A DNA stretch of 64,000 bases from Clostridium tunisiense TJ (GCF_000300195.1 NZ_AMQH01000012.1:248001-312000), one strand, 5' to 3'. Counted from the first letter of the stretch, positions 19,029-28,099 are shown. Notes: a model not told the origin generated them from the sequence alone. Translations and numbers: made by a program.

Positions 19029-20675
19029 ATGAACGGAGCGAAAGCATTACTAGAATCTTTGAAAGAGTGTGGAGTTGACACCATATTTGGTTATCCGGGT
19101 GGAGCTGTAATTCCTTTGTATGATGCTTTATATGAAGATGAACATTTATATCATATAAGAACAGCTCACGAGCAAGGTGCTGTTCATGCAGCTGACGGTT
19201 ATGCTAGAAGTACAGGAAAAGTAGGAGTTTGCTTTGTAACTTCAGGACCGGGAGCTACTAATACGGTTACAGGTTTGGCAACTGCATATATGGATTCTAT
19301 TCCATTAGTTGTTATTTCAGGACAGGTGGCAACTCCATTGCTAGGCAAGGATTCCTTTCAGGAGGTGGATATAGTAGGCATTACCTTTTCCGTTACAAAA
19401 CATAACTATCTTGTAAGAGATGTTGAAAAGATTGCTGAAACTGTAACAAAGGCTTTTGAAATAGCAAAGAGTGGAAGACCAGGTCCAGTGTTAATAGATA
19501 TCCCAAAAGATATTTTTCTTAAAGAATACTCTTATGAAAAAAGTACAAGGATTAAGGAGGAGTATAGAGAGCCAAATTTTAAGGATAGTGATGTATACAA
19601 AATAGCTCAGTTAATAAATAAATGTGAAAGACCAGTTATTTATGCGGGCGGAGGGGTAAAAATATCCCATGCTGAAAATGAACTTTTAGAATTGGCAGAA
19701 AAAGCTGATATTCCAGTTGTTAATACTCTTATGTCTCTAGGAACAACTCCAAGGGATCACCAATTGTCACTAGGGTTAGTTGGTATGCACGGTTTAAAGG
19801 AGAGTAACCTTGCAGTTGTAAACTGTGACTTGCTTTTGGCTATAGGTGCCAGATTTAGCGACAGAGTAGTGGGAGATGCAACTAAGTTTGCTTCAAAAGC
19901 AAAGATAGTTCATTTAGATATTGATTCCAGTGAAGTTCATAAAAATGTAAATGCAGATCTAGCTGTAATTGGAGATATTAAAACCATGCTTAAAGCTCTT
20001 ACCGAAAGAGTAAATCCCAAGGATAATAGTGATTGGAAGAAAGAGATTGCTAGTTGGAAAAGAGAAATAGATAATAAGGACAAATTTAATCCTAAGAATA
20101 TCTTGGAAAGTTTTTATAAGAAATTGGGAAAGGAAGCTTTTGTAGCAACAGATGTAGGTCAACATCAAATGTGGACTGCTCAGTACTGGAGGTTCAATGA
20201 AACTAACAAGTTTATTACTTCTGGCGGGCTTGGAACAATGGGCTTTGGTCTTGGGGCTGCTATTGGAGCAAAGGTAGCAAATTGCGATAAACCCGTTCTA
20301 TTGGTTACCGGTGATGGAAGTTTTAGGATGAATTGTAATGAACTCTTTACTGTTGCAAATTACAATATTCCCTTGATTATATTATTAATGAATAATTCTG
20401 CTCTAGGGATGGTAAGGCAGTGGCAGCGGATGTTTTGCGGAGGAAGATATTCTGAAACCGATATAAAAGAATGTATTGATTATGTAAGATTGGTAAGTGC
20501 TTACGGGATAGAAGGCCATAGTGTGGATTCGGTAGAAGACTTAAACAATGTGCTAAGTAATGTTGAATTCGGCAAAAAAACCGTTTTCATTGAATGTAAA
20601 ATTTTAAAGGATGAAAGTGTGTATCCAATAGTTCCACCGGGAAAGTCCATTGACACATTGTTAGTTGAAGGATAA
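19029..20675 (+). CDS. ilvB: Acetolactate synthase large subunit
   Basis: Thiamine-diphosphate enzyme that condenses pyruvate with pyruvate or 2-ketobutyrate, the committed step of valine and isoleucine synthesis. 548 residues. The catalytic Glu is in RTAHEQGAVHAADGYARS; the central domain has YAGGGVKIS; the ThDP/magnesium motif runs from GDGSFRMNCNEL to MNN, and ALGMVRQWQ follows. Behind GGAGGG, ATG 19029. The anabolic type is supported by the FAD-domain length and by operon context between ilvD and ilvE. Its regulatory subunit is probably the ACT protein at 16115. Confidence 0.97.
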   Translation: MNGAKALLESLKECGVDTIFGYPGGAVIPLYDALYEDEHLYHIRTAHEQGAVHAADGYARSTGKVGVCFVTSGPGATNTVTGLATAYMDSIPLVVISGQVATPLLGKDSFQEVDIVGITFSVTKHNYLVRDVEKIAETVTKAFEIAKSGRPGPVLIDIPKDIFLKEYSYEKSTRIKEEYREPNFKDSDVYKIAQLINKCERPVIYAGGGVKISHAENELLELAEKADIPVVNTLMSLGTTPRDHQLSLGLVGMHGLKESNLAVVNCDLLLAIGARFSDRVVGDATKFASKAKIVHLDIDSSEVHKNVNADLAVIGDIKTMLKALTERVNPKDNSDWKKEIASWKREIDNKDKFNPKNILESFYKKLGKEAFVATDVGQHQMWTAQYWRFNETNKFITSGGLGTMGFGLGAAIGAKVANCDKPVLLVTGDGSFRMNCNELFTVANYNIPLIILLMNNSALGMVRQWQRMFCGGRYSETDIKECIDYVRLVSAYGIEGHSVDSVEDLNNVLSNVEFGKKTVFIECKILKDESVYPIVPPGKSIDTLLVEG

Positions 20676-20700
20676 AAAGCAAGAAATGAGGGTTATAAAT

Positions 20701-21522
20701 ATGGAAAAAAGTTATGTATTTTATCAGGGAGAAATTATTGAGGAAAAGGATGTAAATATAAGTATAAGATGCAAAGCATTCAATTATGGGTTAGGGTGCT
20801 TTGAAGGAATAAGGGCATACTGGGATGAAGAAAGCCGACAATTATACTTATTTAGATTAAAAGAACATTATGAGAGACTGTTGCAGTCCTGCAAGGCCTT
20901 GTGGATAAACATACCCTATACCGCAGAGGAACTTTGCGAATTTACTTTGGAACTTTTAAGAAAACATAATTTTAAGACTACAGTTTATATAAGGCCGGTG
21001 GCCTATAAAGGCTCCAACGCATTATTTCCAACTTTGTATGATGATGATAATATGATTCCTGCTAGGACCAAGCCTACGGGAGGATATCTAAATTCTGCCC
21101 TAGCTTCTTTAGAAGTATTGCAAAATGGATATGATGAGGCTATATTACTTACAAATGAGGGCTATGTATGTGAGGGACCAGGAGAAAATATTTTTATATT
21201 TAAAAATAATCAGTTAATAACACCTCCTCCATCAGATAATATTCTGGAAGGAATAACAAGAAAAACTATTATTGAATTGGCAAGTAAGGAACTTGGTATT
21301 GAAGTTGTTGAAAGAAGTATAACTAGAACAGAACTTTATTCTGCTAAAGAAGCTTTTTTTAGTGGGACAGCAATGGAAGTAACATCAATCGTAGAGATTG
21401 ACAATAGAAAAATAGGAGATGGAAAACCCGGGGAAGTGTGCAGAAAAGTCAAAGAGTTATTCTTTGGGATGACAAAAGGTAAAAATCCGAATTATTCTGC
21501 ATACTGTACAGCAGTATATTAA
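20701..21522 (+). CDS. ilvE: Branched-chain amino acid aminotransferase
   Basis: PLP class IV (fold type IV) aminotransferase, 273 residues, last step of valine, isoleucine and leucine synthesis using glutamate. Visible features: RCKAFNYGLGCFEGIRAYW near the N-terminus, IRPVAYKGS, the PLP lysine K124 in TKPTGGYLNS, EGPGENIFIFKNN, LEGITRKTI and FFSGTAMEVTSIVEIDNR. I start at ATG 20701 behind GAGGG; an in-frame TTG at 20665 would overlap ilvB and lacks a site. It is the last gene of the operon, 25 bases after ilvB, and is followed by a hairpin at 21636. D-amino acid transaminases share the fold, but context decides for ilvE. Confidence 0.95.
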   Translation: MEKSYVFYQGEIIEEKDVNISIRCKAFNYGLGCFEGIRAYWDEESRQLYLFRLKEHYERLLQSCKALWINIPYTAEELCEFTLELLRKHNFKTTVYIRPVAYKGSNALFPTLYDDDNMIPARTKPTGGYLNSALASLEVLQNGYDEAILLTNEGYVCEGPGENIFIFKNNQLITPPPSDNILEGITRKTIIELASKELGIEVVERSITRTELYSAKEAFFSGTAMEVTSIVEIDNRKIGDGKPGEVCRKVKELFFGMTKGKNPNYSAYCTAVY

Positions 21523-21635
21523 AGACAAACAACCTCTAAAATAAATCTTTGTAGTATATAAGGATTAAATAAGAAATGAATGTTAGTAAAGGATAGAGGT
21601 TGCAAAGATTAGAACTTTAAATGTGTATATCTTTG

Positions 21636-21685
21636 GAGAAACCACTTCTTTAATAAAAATACTTTTAGTGTTGAAGTGGTTTCTC
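21636..21685 (+). terminator. 13-bp hairpin at end of ilv operon
   Basis: GAGAAACCACTTC (21636-21648) pairs exactly with GAAGTGGTTTCTC (21673-21685) around a 24-base loop. The T-run is poor, so it may act as an mRNA 3'-end stabiliser as well as a terminator. Confidence 0.55.
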
Positions 21686-21686
21686 A

Positions 21687-21790
21687 ATAGGGTTCAATCA
21701 TAGAATTTTAACTTATTCATCTTCATGAACCCTTAAGGGAATCAGGGTAGGACTAATGTATAAGTTAAGTTTTAACTCTGGTTCCTATAG
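21687..21790 (-). repeat. Inverted repeat element, right copy flanking ilv operon
   Basis: Its reverse complement (starting CTATAGGAACCAGAGTT) matches 15203-15307 along its whole length. It sits between the ilvE hairpin and the ilvA ribosome binding site, so it would be part of the ilvA leader or promoter region. The internal hairpin AGGGTTCA...TGAACCCT is perfect here. Confidence 0.75.
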
Positions 21791-21824
21791 AAAACGATGA
21801 AGAAAAATATGTAAGGAGGATAAA

Positions 21825-23039
21825 ATGTACTTAAGAGCACTAACCTTGGACGATATATTAGAAGCTAGAGAAAGAATCAGAGATATATGTGTAAACACAA
21901 AACTAATCTACAGTTCAGACTTTAGTAAGGAATGTGGAAATGAGGTTTATATAAAGCCAGAAAACCTCCAGCTTACTGGAGCCTTTAAGATTAGAGGAGC
22001 CTTAAATAAGATAAGCAAATTAACTGATGAACAGAAAAAAAGAGGACTTATTGCTTCTTCTGCTGGAAATCATGCACAAGGTGTTGCATATTCTGCAAAT
22101 AAGCTTGATATTAAATCAACTATAGTTATGCCGAGAACAACACCTCTTATAAAAGTTCAAGCCACAAGGCAATACGTTACAAATGTGATTCTTAAAGGAG
22201 AATGCTACGATGAGGCCTATGAAGAGGCAAAAAGGCTTGAGAAAGAAAAAGGGTATATATTCATCCATCCTTTTGATGATGTGGAAATAATGGCAGGACA
22301 AGGGACCATAGCACTTGAAATACTTGAAGAACTTAAAGATACAGATGCTATTTTAGTACCAATTGGCGGTGGAGGACTAATAAGTGGAATTGCTGTTGCA
22401 GCGAAGTCTGTTAATCCAAACATCAAGGTAATAGGAGTTGAACCTGAAGGAGCAAAGGCCATGAAAATATCTTTAGATGAAGGTAAGTTGATTAATCTCC
22501 TTGAGGTTGATACCATAGCAGATGGAGGCGCAGTTAAGAATCCAGGCCAAATAGCATTTGCAATAATAAAGAGATATGTAGATGAAATAATAACGGTAAA
22601 TGACTTTGAACTTATGGAGGCAGTATTTATTTTACTGGAGAAGCATAAGCTGGTTGTGGAAGCAACTGGAGCACTCACTGTATCAGCCTTGAAAAAGTTA
22701 AAATTAAAGGGTAAAAAAGTTGTAGCTTTAGTAAGTGGTGGAAATATAGATGTTGTCACGATGGCATCCATGTTAAATCGTGGACTTCTATTAAGAGGAA
22801 GGATTTTTTGTTTTTCATTAAAACTTCAGGATACTCCAGGGCAACTGTTAAAAATATCTGAAATATTAGCAACACTAGGTGCTAACGTAATAAGGCTACA
22901 GCAAGACCAATTCAAAGCTATAGATAGATTAAAGCATGTAGTGTTAGAAATTACTGTAGAAACAAATGGCAGTGAACATATAGAAGAAATAACTAAAGCA
23001 TTGAATAGAGATGGTTATAATGTTTATAAAGTTTACTAG
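21825..23039 (+). CDS. ilvA: Threonine ammonia-lyase (threonine deaminase)
   Basis: PLP fold type II enzyme that converts threonine to 2-ketobutyrate, the first step to isoleucine. 404 residues. The PLP lysine is in TGAFKIRGALNKI, the phosphate-binding loop in PIGGGGLISGIA, and SGGNIDV ends the catalytic domain. A C-terminal ACT-like domain follows (about residues 325-404, RIFCFSLKLQDTPGQLLKIS), as in single-ACT enzymes. ATG 21825 behind AAGGAGG. It lies just after the T-box ilv operon but with 300 bases containing a hairpin and the inverted repeat element between, so it is probably its own transcription unit. Biosynthetic use is inferred from context; catabolic TdcB-like enzymes have similar architecture. 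Confidence 0.95.
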   Translation: MYLRALTLDDILEARERIRDICVNTKLIYSSDFSKECGNEVYIKPENLQLTGAFKIRGALNKISKLTDEQKKRGLIASSAGNHAQGVAYSANKLDIKSTIVMPRTTPLIKVQATRQYVTNVILKGECYDEAYEEAKRLEKEKGYIFIHPFDDVEIMAGQGTIALEILEELKDTDAILVPIGGGGLISGIAVAAKSVNPNIKVIGVEPEGAKAMKISLDEGKLINLLEVDTIADGGAVKNPGQIAFAIIKRYVDEIITVNDFELMEAVFILLEKHKLVVEATGALTVSALKKLKLKGKKVVALVSGGNIDVVTMASMLNRGLLLRGRIFCFSLKLQDTPGQLLKISEILATLGANVIRLQQDQFKAIDRLKHVVLEITVETNGSEHIEEITKALNRDGYNVYKVY

Positions 23040-23225
23040 AAAAATAGTGGTGTTAGTATAATTTTATAGACACATTAGGTAGAAATAGAAGGGTGACAGA
23101 AACATATATAAAAAATCAATTACAAGAAGGTATTGCTGGTGAACAAATAAGTTAAAGATAATTTATTGCCCACTTTACTGGTGGGGTTGACTTAATGTCT
23201 AAAGATTTTTTATGAATTATTGAGA

Positions 23226-23372
23226 ATAGATACAATGACAAATGGAAAGTCCTGTGGAGATAAAGTAGACTTTGAAACAAATAGTACAGATAATGTATAT
23301 TATACTTATGACAGTGCTGGTAAGCTCGTGTCTATGAATATAAGCACAAAATTTTCTGGAACTACTTGGTAA
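23226..23372 (+). pseudogene. Decayed RHS repeat fragment
   Basis: The frame reads DKVDFETNSTDNVYYTYDS then AGKLVSMNI and ends at TAA 23370-23372. This is a YD/RHS repeat unit, the same kind as in the large RHS protein at 28763. The next frame (from about 23366) continues the homology, so a frameshift separates them. Upstream (23040-23225) only scattered remains are seen. Confidence 0.7.
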
Positions 23373-23992
23373 CTCCTACAGAATACTTCTATGTAAGAAA
23401 TGCCCAAGGTGATATAATTGAATTAATAGATAAGGCAGGAACTCAAGTGGTATCTTACACCTATGACTCATGGGGTAAGTTAATATCTATAAAGGATGCT
23501 ACTGGTGCGAATATAACAAACAATACAACCCATGTAGGATATAAGAATCCTTATAGATATAGAGGATATAGGTATGATACCGAGACTGGATTGTATTATT
23601 TGCAGAGTAGATACTATAATCCAGAGTGGGGAAGATTTATTAATGCTGATGGTATTATAGGACAAACTGAAGAACTTCTTGGACATAATATGTTTGCTTA
23701 TACAAAAAATAATCCTGTTAGAATGAGTGATAGAAATGGATTTAGACCTGTGTACACTATGCGTGAAGAGACAGAGGAAATGTATAATAACTTCTCTGAA
23801 AAAAGTATAGATAAATTACTTACTGAAGTGTTTTGCACTGCGGTAAAATATATAGCGGTTTCACAATTAGCGCAAGTACAGGGAGTGCTAATGGCATGGG
23901 ATCCAGAAATTACATGGTTAGATGAGAATACGGTTGCTAGGCCAAAAGGAATACTGCCAAAGCGTCTACCAGATGAGGATATAAAAAAATGA
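23366..23992 (+). CDS. RHS core with variable C-terminal tip (orphan module)
   Basis: 208 codons. The first 115 residues are the conserved end of an RHS/WapA-like protein: YDSWGKLISIKDATG, NPYRYRGYRYDTETGLYYLQ, SRYYNPEWGRFINADG, and HNMFAYTKNNPVRMSDRNG, which marks the usual junction. The following 90 residues (starting FRPVYTMREETEEMYNNF) are a different tip from that of the protein at 28763, as expected for exchanged toxin domains; I do not recognise the activity. There is no signal peptide, no good start (TTG 23366) and the upstream repeat is out of frame, so this is an orphan or decayed toxin module awaiting recombination rather than a secreted protein. A small membrane protein follows at 24109 and may be its immunity protein. 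Confidence 0.75.
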   Translation: MVTPTEYFYVRNAQGDIIELIDKAGTQVVSYTYDSWGKLISIKDATGANITNNTTHVGYKNPYRYRGYRYDTETGLYYLQSRYYNPEWGRFINADGIIGQTEELLGHNMFAYTKNNPVRMSDRNGFRPVYTMREETEEMYNNFSEKSIDKLLTEVFCTAVKYIAVSQLAQVQGVLMAWDPEITWLDENTVARPKGILPKRLPDEDIKK

Positions 23993-24108
23993 AGTAGAGA
24001 TAATTATACTAGTAAAGAGCAATTGCTAAAATAAATAGTGGTACAGATGATTAAAAATTACTCTAAAAGTAATTATAGTATAAACTGTGAGTTTAGGAGA
24101 TGAAAATT

Positions 24109-24321
24109 ATGTATAAAACTATTTCAGTAATATGTATTCTTCTTTTATTTATAGTAGCAATGTTAACTAATTTTTCTTTATTATCTAATTCTTTTAGTAC
24201 AGTACTGATAGTGTTATTAATGATAGCATATTTTATTGGGATTGTGTTCATAAAGTTTGATTTATTTAATAAGGTGATTAGTAAATACAAAAGAAGAAAA
24301 AAGTCAACTAATGAGGAATAG
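24109..24321 (+). CDS. Small two-helix membrane protein, candidate immunity protein
   Basis: 70 residues with two hydrophobic helices (TISVICILLLFIVAMLTNF and TVLIVLLMIAYFIGIVFI) and a basic C-terminal tail (KYKRRKKSTNEE). I prefer ATG 24109 because TTTAGGAG (24092-24099) leaves a normal spacing; ATG 24100 directly touches that site. It follows the orphan RHS tip by 116 bases. Small membrane proteins directly after RHS tips are often immunity proteins; that role is inferred from position only. Confidence 0.6.
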   Translation: MYKTISVICILLLFIVAMLTNFSLLSNSFSTVLIVLLMIAYFIGIVFIKFDLFNKVISKYKRRKKSTNEE

Positions 24322-24410
24322 TGTCAAGTTCACTCTTTGAGTATGTAAATTAAAACTACAGATTATAGGTGAAAAGTAATTTATGTGCAAAATTATACTA
24401 ACGCCAAAGT

Positions 24411-24547
24411 ATGGGATTAATTAATCCTGCCGTAGGTGAAATCTTGGAATATAATGACAACAAAATATCGTTATTTATAGGCAGCAAGGTAAGTGTGGAA
24501 TTACAGGAAAGACTCTTGTAATAAAAAAAATCGAGGGACATAATTTG
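24411..24547 (+). pseudogene. Group II intron maturase remnant (end of maturase and HNH start)
   Basis: One frame reads INPAVGEILEYNDNKISLF (from 24420) and, after a frameshift near 24487, another reads GKCGITGKTLVIKKIEGHN (about 24488-24544). Together they match the C-terminal part of LtrA-type reverse transcriptase/maturases, where an EYNDNRISLY-like segment leads into an HNH domain with a CxxTGK start. Everything else of the intron seems lost. No catalytic RNA domain was recognised nearby. Confidence 0.6.
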
Positions 24548-24745
24548 ATTAAGAAAATGAATTCACCTACAGAGTGGACAAGTAGAAAGGTAGTTTTTTA
24601 TGGCAAATATACCAATATTGATATATGTATTTACGGTGTATGTGATAAAATAAAGCAATATTTAGTGGAATCAAATGGATTATTTGAATGGAAATATTCA
24701 TATATTCCATATGAGTTATTCTTTTTTAAGAGTAAGAATTACTGA
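24545..24745 (+). CDS. Uncertain small protein
   Basis: 66 codons from TTG 24545, 9 bases after GAGGG. The sequence is aromatic-rich (LFEWKYSYIPYELFFF) and matches nothing I know. The frame is continuous upstream with the maturase HNH remnant, so it may be the tail of a chimeric dead reading frame rather than a gene. It is kept at low confidence because of the ribosome binding site and position between candidate immunity genes. Confidence 0.25.
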   Translation: MIKKMNSPTEWTSRKVVFYGKYTNIDICIYGVCDKIKQYLVESNGLFEWKYSYIPYELFFFKSKNY

Positions 24746-24954
24746 TTTTATGCAGTTTCACATAAAGGATACGCTAAATATAATTTGTACAATTGTATTA
24801 AACAAATAGGTTATATTTTACATTTTACGTAGAAAGTATAGTTTATTATAATGATTTGACAATGGAAATAGTGTATAAATAGCAGATTTATAATAGCTAC
24901 AACATAAAACTGAATGGGGTATTCAATCATTTATATCAAAGTAGGAGGGATAAT

Positions 24955-25452
24955 ATGTCATATGATTTAAAATTATTAGTCATTAAGCAAGAGCGATTAT
25001 ATCATACAGATTTTCAATCTTCAATACAACTTAAGAATGAAATTGAAGATGAGTTCTGTAGATATAGAGAGATTTGGCCTTTCATGATGGGTACTGATGG
25101 TGCATTGTATTCTATGGTAAAAGAAAGTGATGGTTTATTTAATGCTTACACCATTTGCGATTCTGATTTTGAGAAAGATGAAAGAGATATTGAGATGCCG
25201 TATTGGATAAAGGATGAGGATGTGAAATATGATTTAACACCTCTAATTATAAGGAGAGAATATCGAGAAGATTTTGAGAAAATAGTTAGAAATTTAATTA
25301 ACACCTCCCAAACAAAAACAATAATGATATTGGCAAATTATCAAAGCAATAATAAAGAAATAGTTTGTGGAACAATATCTTTCACGGAATACTTAAAATT
25401 ATTAGATGAAGGCAAAATATTATTTAATATATGCTATATAATACGAGATTAA
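24955..25452 (+). CDS. Unknown soluble protein, candidate immunity protein
   Basis: 165 residues, ATG 24955 behind AGGAGGG. Starts MSYDLKLLVIKQERLYHTDF and contains many acidic residues (SDFEKDERDIEMPYWIKDED) with no signal peptide or membrane segment. I do not recognise the family. It lies in the RHS island among short genes with separate ribosome binding sites and no operon partner, where acidic soluble proteins are frequently immunity proteins; that is a guess from place and composition. Confidence 0.65.
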   Translation: MSYDLKLLVIKQERLYHTDFQSSIQLKNEIEDEFCRYREIWPFMMGTDGALYSMVKESDGLFNAYTICDSDFEKDERDIEMPYWIKDEDVKYDLTPLIIRREYREDFEKIVRNLINTSQTKTIMILANYQSNNKEIVCGTISFTEYLKLLDEGKILFNICYIIRD

Positions 25453-25524
25453 ATATTTTAAAAACTAAGACACCAACGAGCAATAGTTTTGGAGGTCTTC
25501 TTTTATGAATTTGAGGTAAGAGTT

Positions 25525-26067
25525 ATGAAAAAAGCAACATTTAAAAACATTATGAAGGAATATGCTAACAAGTTTGATTTCGATGGAATTATTGATTTAG
25601 CAGTATTAATTTTATTCTCAAGTTTTATTATATATCGTGTTTATGGAGGGACTTTTAGCTATACAGCAACTTCTTTAACTTTTTTGATAGTTTCTGTAGC
25701 AATGAAAGTATTTAGCAAGAAATATAAACCAAGTAAAATAATTAATTATGCACCATTGATATTAATATTTACTGGAGCTGCGATTATAATAACTATATTT
25801 TTATCTCGACCTCAATATACACTAAAAGATGCTCGTGAGATTGTAATAAAAGATGCTAAATCAAGGATAACAAATACAATTGAGGTTAATCAGTCATATA
25901 AACAAAAAAAACAAGTGCATACAAATTACTTTGTCAAATATGACTATGTGATTAGGATAGAATATAATGAAAAGTGTTATGAGTATGTATTTGATCCGAT
26001 ATCAGGACAATACTCTGTCAGAACATTCGATATGTCATTGTTGTGGATGGTAAAAAAACTGAACTAG
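25525..26067 (+). CDS. Membrane protein with PepSY-like C-terminal part, 3' end replaced
   Basis: 180 residues from ATG 25525; a TTG start at 25489 is possible but lies ahead of the GGAGG at 25491. Three or four hydrophobic helices occupy residues about 18-100 (LAVLILFSSFIIYRVYGG, LTFLIVSVAMKVFS, APLILIFTGAAIIITIF), followed by a soluble domain (TLKDAREIVIKDAKSRI ... YVFDPISGQYSV) resembling a PepSY-type fold. From 26031 the DNA is a second copy of the 3' part of the lipoprotein gene at 37414, read in another frame, so the last dozen residues (LLWMVKKLN) come from that duplication and the original C-terminus is probably lost. Confidence 0.6.
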   Translation: MKKATFKNIMKEYANKFDFDGIIDLAVLILFSSFIIYRVYGGTFSYTATSLTFLIVSVAMKVFSKKYKPSKIINYAPLILIFTGAAIIITIFLSRPQYTLKDAREIVIKDAKSRITNTIEVNQSYKQKKQVHTNYFVKYDYVIRIEYNEKCYEYVFDPISGQYSVRTFDMSLLWMVKKLN

Positions 26068-26349
26068 GTATTTTAAAGGTTGATGATGCTGAATTTGCAG
26101 TCCCAAGGGTTATGGATTTATGGACGTATATGGGAATACCAGAAGGAATAATTAATAGGTTTGCTGAAGGAAAAAATTTAAAAGTCCAAGATTAGGTTCA
26201 TCAAAGCACAGCTATTAAATGGAAATCATTTTGGTGGATATACCTATAAAATAGATGATTAACATAGTTTATATTAATTCGTTACAAAGAAATTACCATA
26301 ATTTTTGTAATTGGATATAATTGGGGTTAAGGGTTAAGACAACATTGTA
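26031..26349 (+). repeat. Duplicated segment, copy 1 (lipoprotein gene 3' end)
   Basis: Matches 37966-38283 over about 318 bases at roughly 90 percent. The copy holds the last 55 codons of the lipoprotein gene (frame ending at TAG 26193-26195) plus its downstream region (…GTTACAAAGAA… GACAACATTGTA). The lipoprotein promoter and first two thirds are missing, so this is a dead partial duplicate fused to an unrelated membrane-protein gene. Confidence 0.85.
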
Positions 26350-26396
26350 TTTTATGCGAAGCAAATTAATTGCTAGAAATGGAAGGGGAAGAGGAT

Positions 26397-26585
26397 ATGA
26401 ATAAGTGTGAGAACTGTAATGTATTAATGGAACAAGGCTTTACTATTATAAATGATAATCTTCATGGAGGGTTAAAAATAGCTAAACAACAAAAGGGCTT
26501 TGAAAAATTAGAAAACAAAATTTATGTTGAGATTTGCCCTCAATGTGGACAAATAAAACTATACTCAAAAATAGAAGTTAATTAA
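26397..26585 (+). CDS. Small zinc-ribbon protein
   Basis: 62 residues with two CxxC knuckles (KCENCNV at the start, ICPQCGQIKLY near the end) that would bind one zinc. ATG 26397 follows GGGGAAGAGG. It is short, soluble and of the general zinc-ribbon type found with many partners; no function can be named. It lies between two duplicated segments in the toxin island. Confidence 0.65.
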   Translation: MNKCENCNVLMEQGFTIINDNLHGGLKIAKQQKGFEKLENKIYVEICPQCGQIKLYSKIEVN

Positions 26586-26590
26586 TGTTT

Positions 26591-26802
26591 TTCTTAAAGT
26601 ATGTATTACCCATAGAATTATGATTAATTTAATATTATAAAACTATGAAGGTTATGTAGCATCAATATAGTATTTATACCAATGAATAAAGCTTATATAA
26701 GCTATCTAAAATACTGTGAAGAGTTTACTCTCTTAATGAATAAATCTTAGTAATATATAATTTATATGAGGTTGTTGACTATCTTGTATTCAGGATAAAT
26801 AC
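26591..26802 (+). repeat. Duplicated intergenic segment, copy 1, ending at IS insertion
   Basis: Aligns base for base, without gaps, to 45971-46182 at close to 90 percent. There is no reading frame in either copy. Homology stops where the IS256-type element begins, so copy 2 shows the pre-insertion state (…GGATAAATACA). Confidence 0.85.
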
Positions 26803-27926
26803 AGAGTGTGTAAATAAGTCTGTTTAAACCTTCAGATGGCTATAATTAAAATAGTTATCCAAAGGAGGACACAGACTTTTATGGTTTTAAGAAAAGAGTT
26901 ATTAAGAGAATTTATTAAGGAAAACGACTTAACTACAACAAAAGAGATTCAAAATGCTTTGAAAGAGGTCTTCACAATCACTCTGCAAGAGATGCTTGAA
27001 GCGGAGCTTGATGACCATTTGGGTTATTCAAAGTATGATTACAAAAATAAAGAAACAAAAAACAGTAGAAATGGAAATTCATCTAAACGAGTGATTTCAG
27101 ATTTAGGAGAGCTAGAAATAGCTGTGCCAAGAGATAGATATGGAGATTTGAACCGAAGGTTGTTAAAAAGTATCAAACTGATGTATCAGGCATAGAAGAT
27201 AAAGTATTAGCAATGTACGCAAAAGGAATGACTACTAGAGATATAAGCTCCCATCTGGAAGAAATCTATGACATAAATGCTTCGCATACATTAATTTCTA
27301 AAATAACAGATAAGATAATACCTTTAACACAAGAATGGCAAAGTAGGCCACTTGAGCATGTTTATCCTATAATTTTTCTAGATGCAATCCATTATAAAGT
27401 TAGAACTGATGGTAAGGTAATTAATAAGGCGGCATATATAATTTTAGGGATAAACTTGAGCGGTAATAAGGAAATCTTAGGTATTTGGGTTGGTGAAAAT
27501 GAAAGTGCAAAATATTGGCTAAGTGTATTAACAGATTTAAAGAACAGAGGTGTAAAAGACATACTAATAGCTGCCATGGATGGATTAACAGGCTTTAAAG
27601 ATGCTATAAAAGCTATTTTCCCATATACAGAAACTCAACGCTGTATTGTTCACCAAATACGAAACTCAATAAAATATATACCTTATAAAGACAAAAAGGA
27701 ATTTTGTAAAGATTTAAAATTAGTTTATACCTCACCAAATGAAGAGTGTGCATTGTTTGAGTTAGATAACCTAGAGTCCAGATGGGGAGATAAGTATGCT
27801 ATTTCAATAGCCTCATGGAGAAATAATTGGGAAGATCTATCAACATTTTTCAAGTATCCTGGAGAAATAAGAAGAATAATTTATACCACCAATGCTATAG
27901 AGAGCTACAACCGTCAATTTATATAA
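26803..27926 (+). mobile_element. IS256-family element, right end lost
   Basis: The left end, GAGTGTGTAAATAAGTCTG (from 26804), is a typical IS256-type terminal repeat and its boundary is confirmed by the unoccupied duplicate at 45971-46183. The element contains a frameshifted transposase gene and is cut off in the C-terminal region by IS3-type sequence, so no right terminal repeat is left and it cannot move by itself. Confidence 0.82.
26881..27926 (+). pseudogene. IS256-family (MULE-type) transposase, frameshifted and truncated
   Basis: ATG 26881 follows AAAGGAGG. Part one (to the TAG at 27193-27195) reads LKEVFTITLQEMLEAELDDH, HLGYSKYDYKNKETKNSRNG and IAVPRDRYGDL, standard for IS256 transposases. 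At 27146-27149 a T3 run replaces the expected T4, and restoring one T gives DRYGDFEPKVVKKYQ and joins part two (27213-27926). That part has the DDE core: YPIIFLDAIHYKVRTDGKV, AAMDGLTGFKDAIKAIFP and the Glu in TNAIESYNRQF. It stops there, where about 60 C-terminal residues should follow, because another element has been joined. Confidence 0.85.
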
Positions 27927-28095
27927 TGTTGCGCTTGTTACACCATATTCGCTACATAACTCAATCACTGGCTTGCCTGAGTTATATACCTCCATTAACA
28001 TTTTCTTAAAATCATTTATATATCTCTTACCTCTACTCCTCATACGGACACTTCCTGTCAACAACTTTATATTAACTTGCTATTTAAACTTGTGT
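27918..28095 (-). mobile_element. IS3-family OrfA fragment
   Basis: On the minus strand MRSRGKRYINDFKKMLMEVY, then SGKPVIELCSEYGVTSATLY, the N-terminal helix-turn-helix of an IS3-family OrfA. It ends at the junction with the IS256 remnant. GACACAAGTTTAAATAGC and GACAGGAAGTGTCC upstream on the minus strand look like the element's terminal region. OrfB is absent. Confidence 0.65.
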
Positions 28096-28099
28096 CCAT

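Noticed and set aside
27840..28064. Minus-strand 74-codon frame as an intact transposase gene
   Set aside because: Only the first 45 codons match an IS3 OrfA; the rest is reverse-read IS256 sequence.
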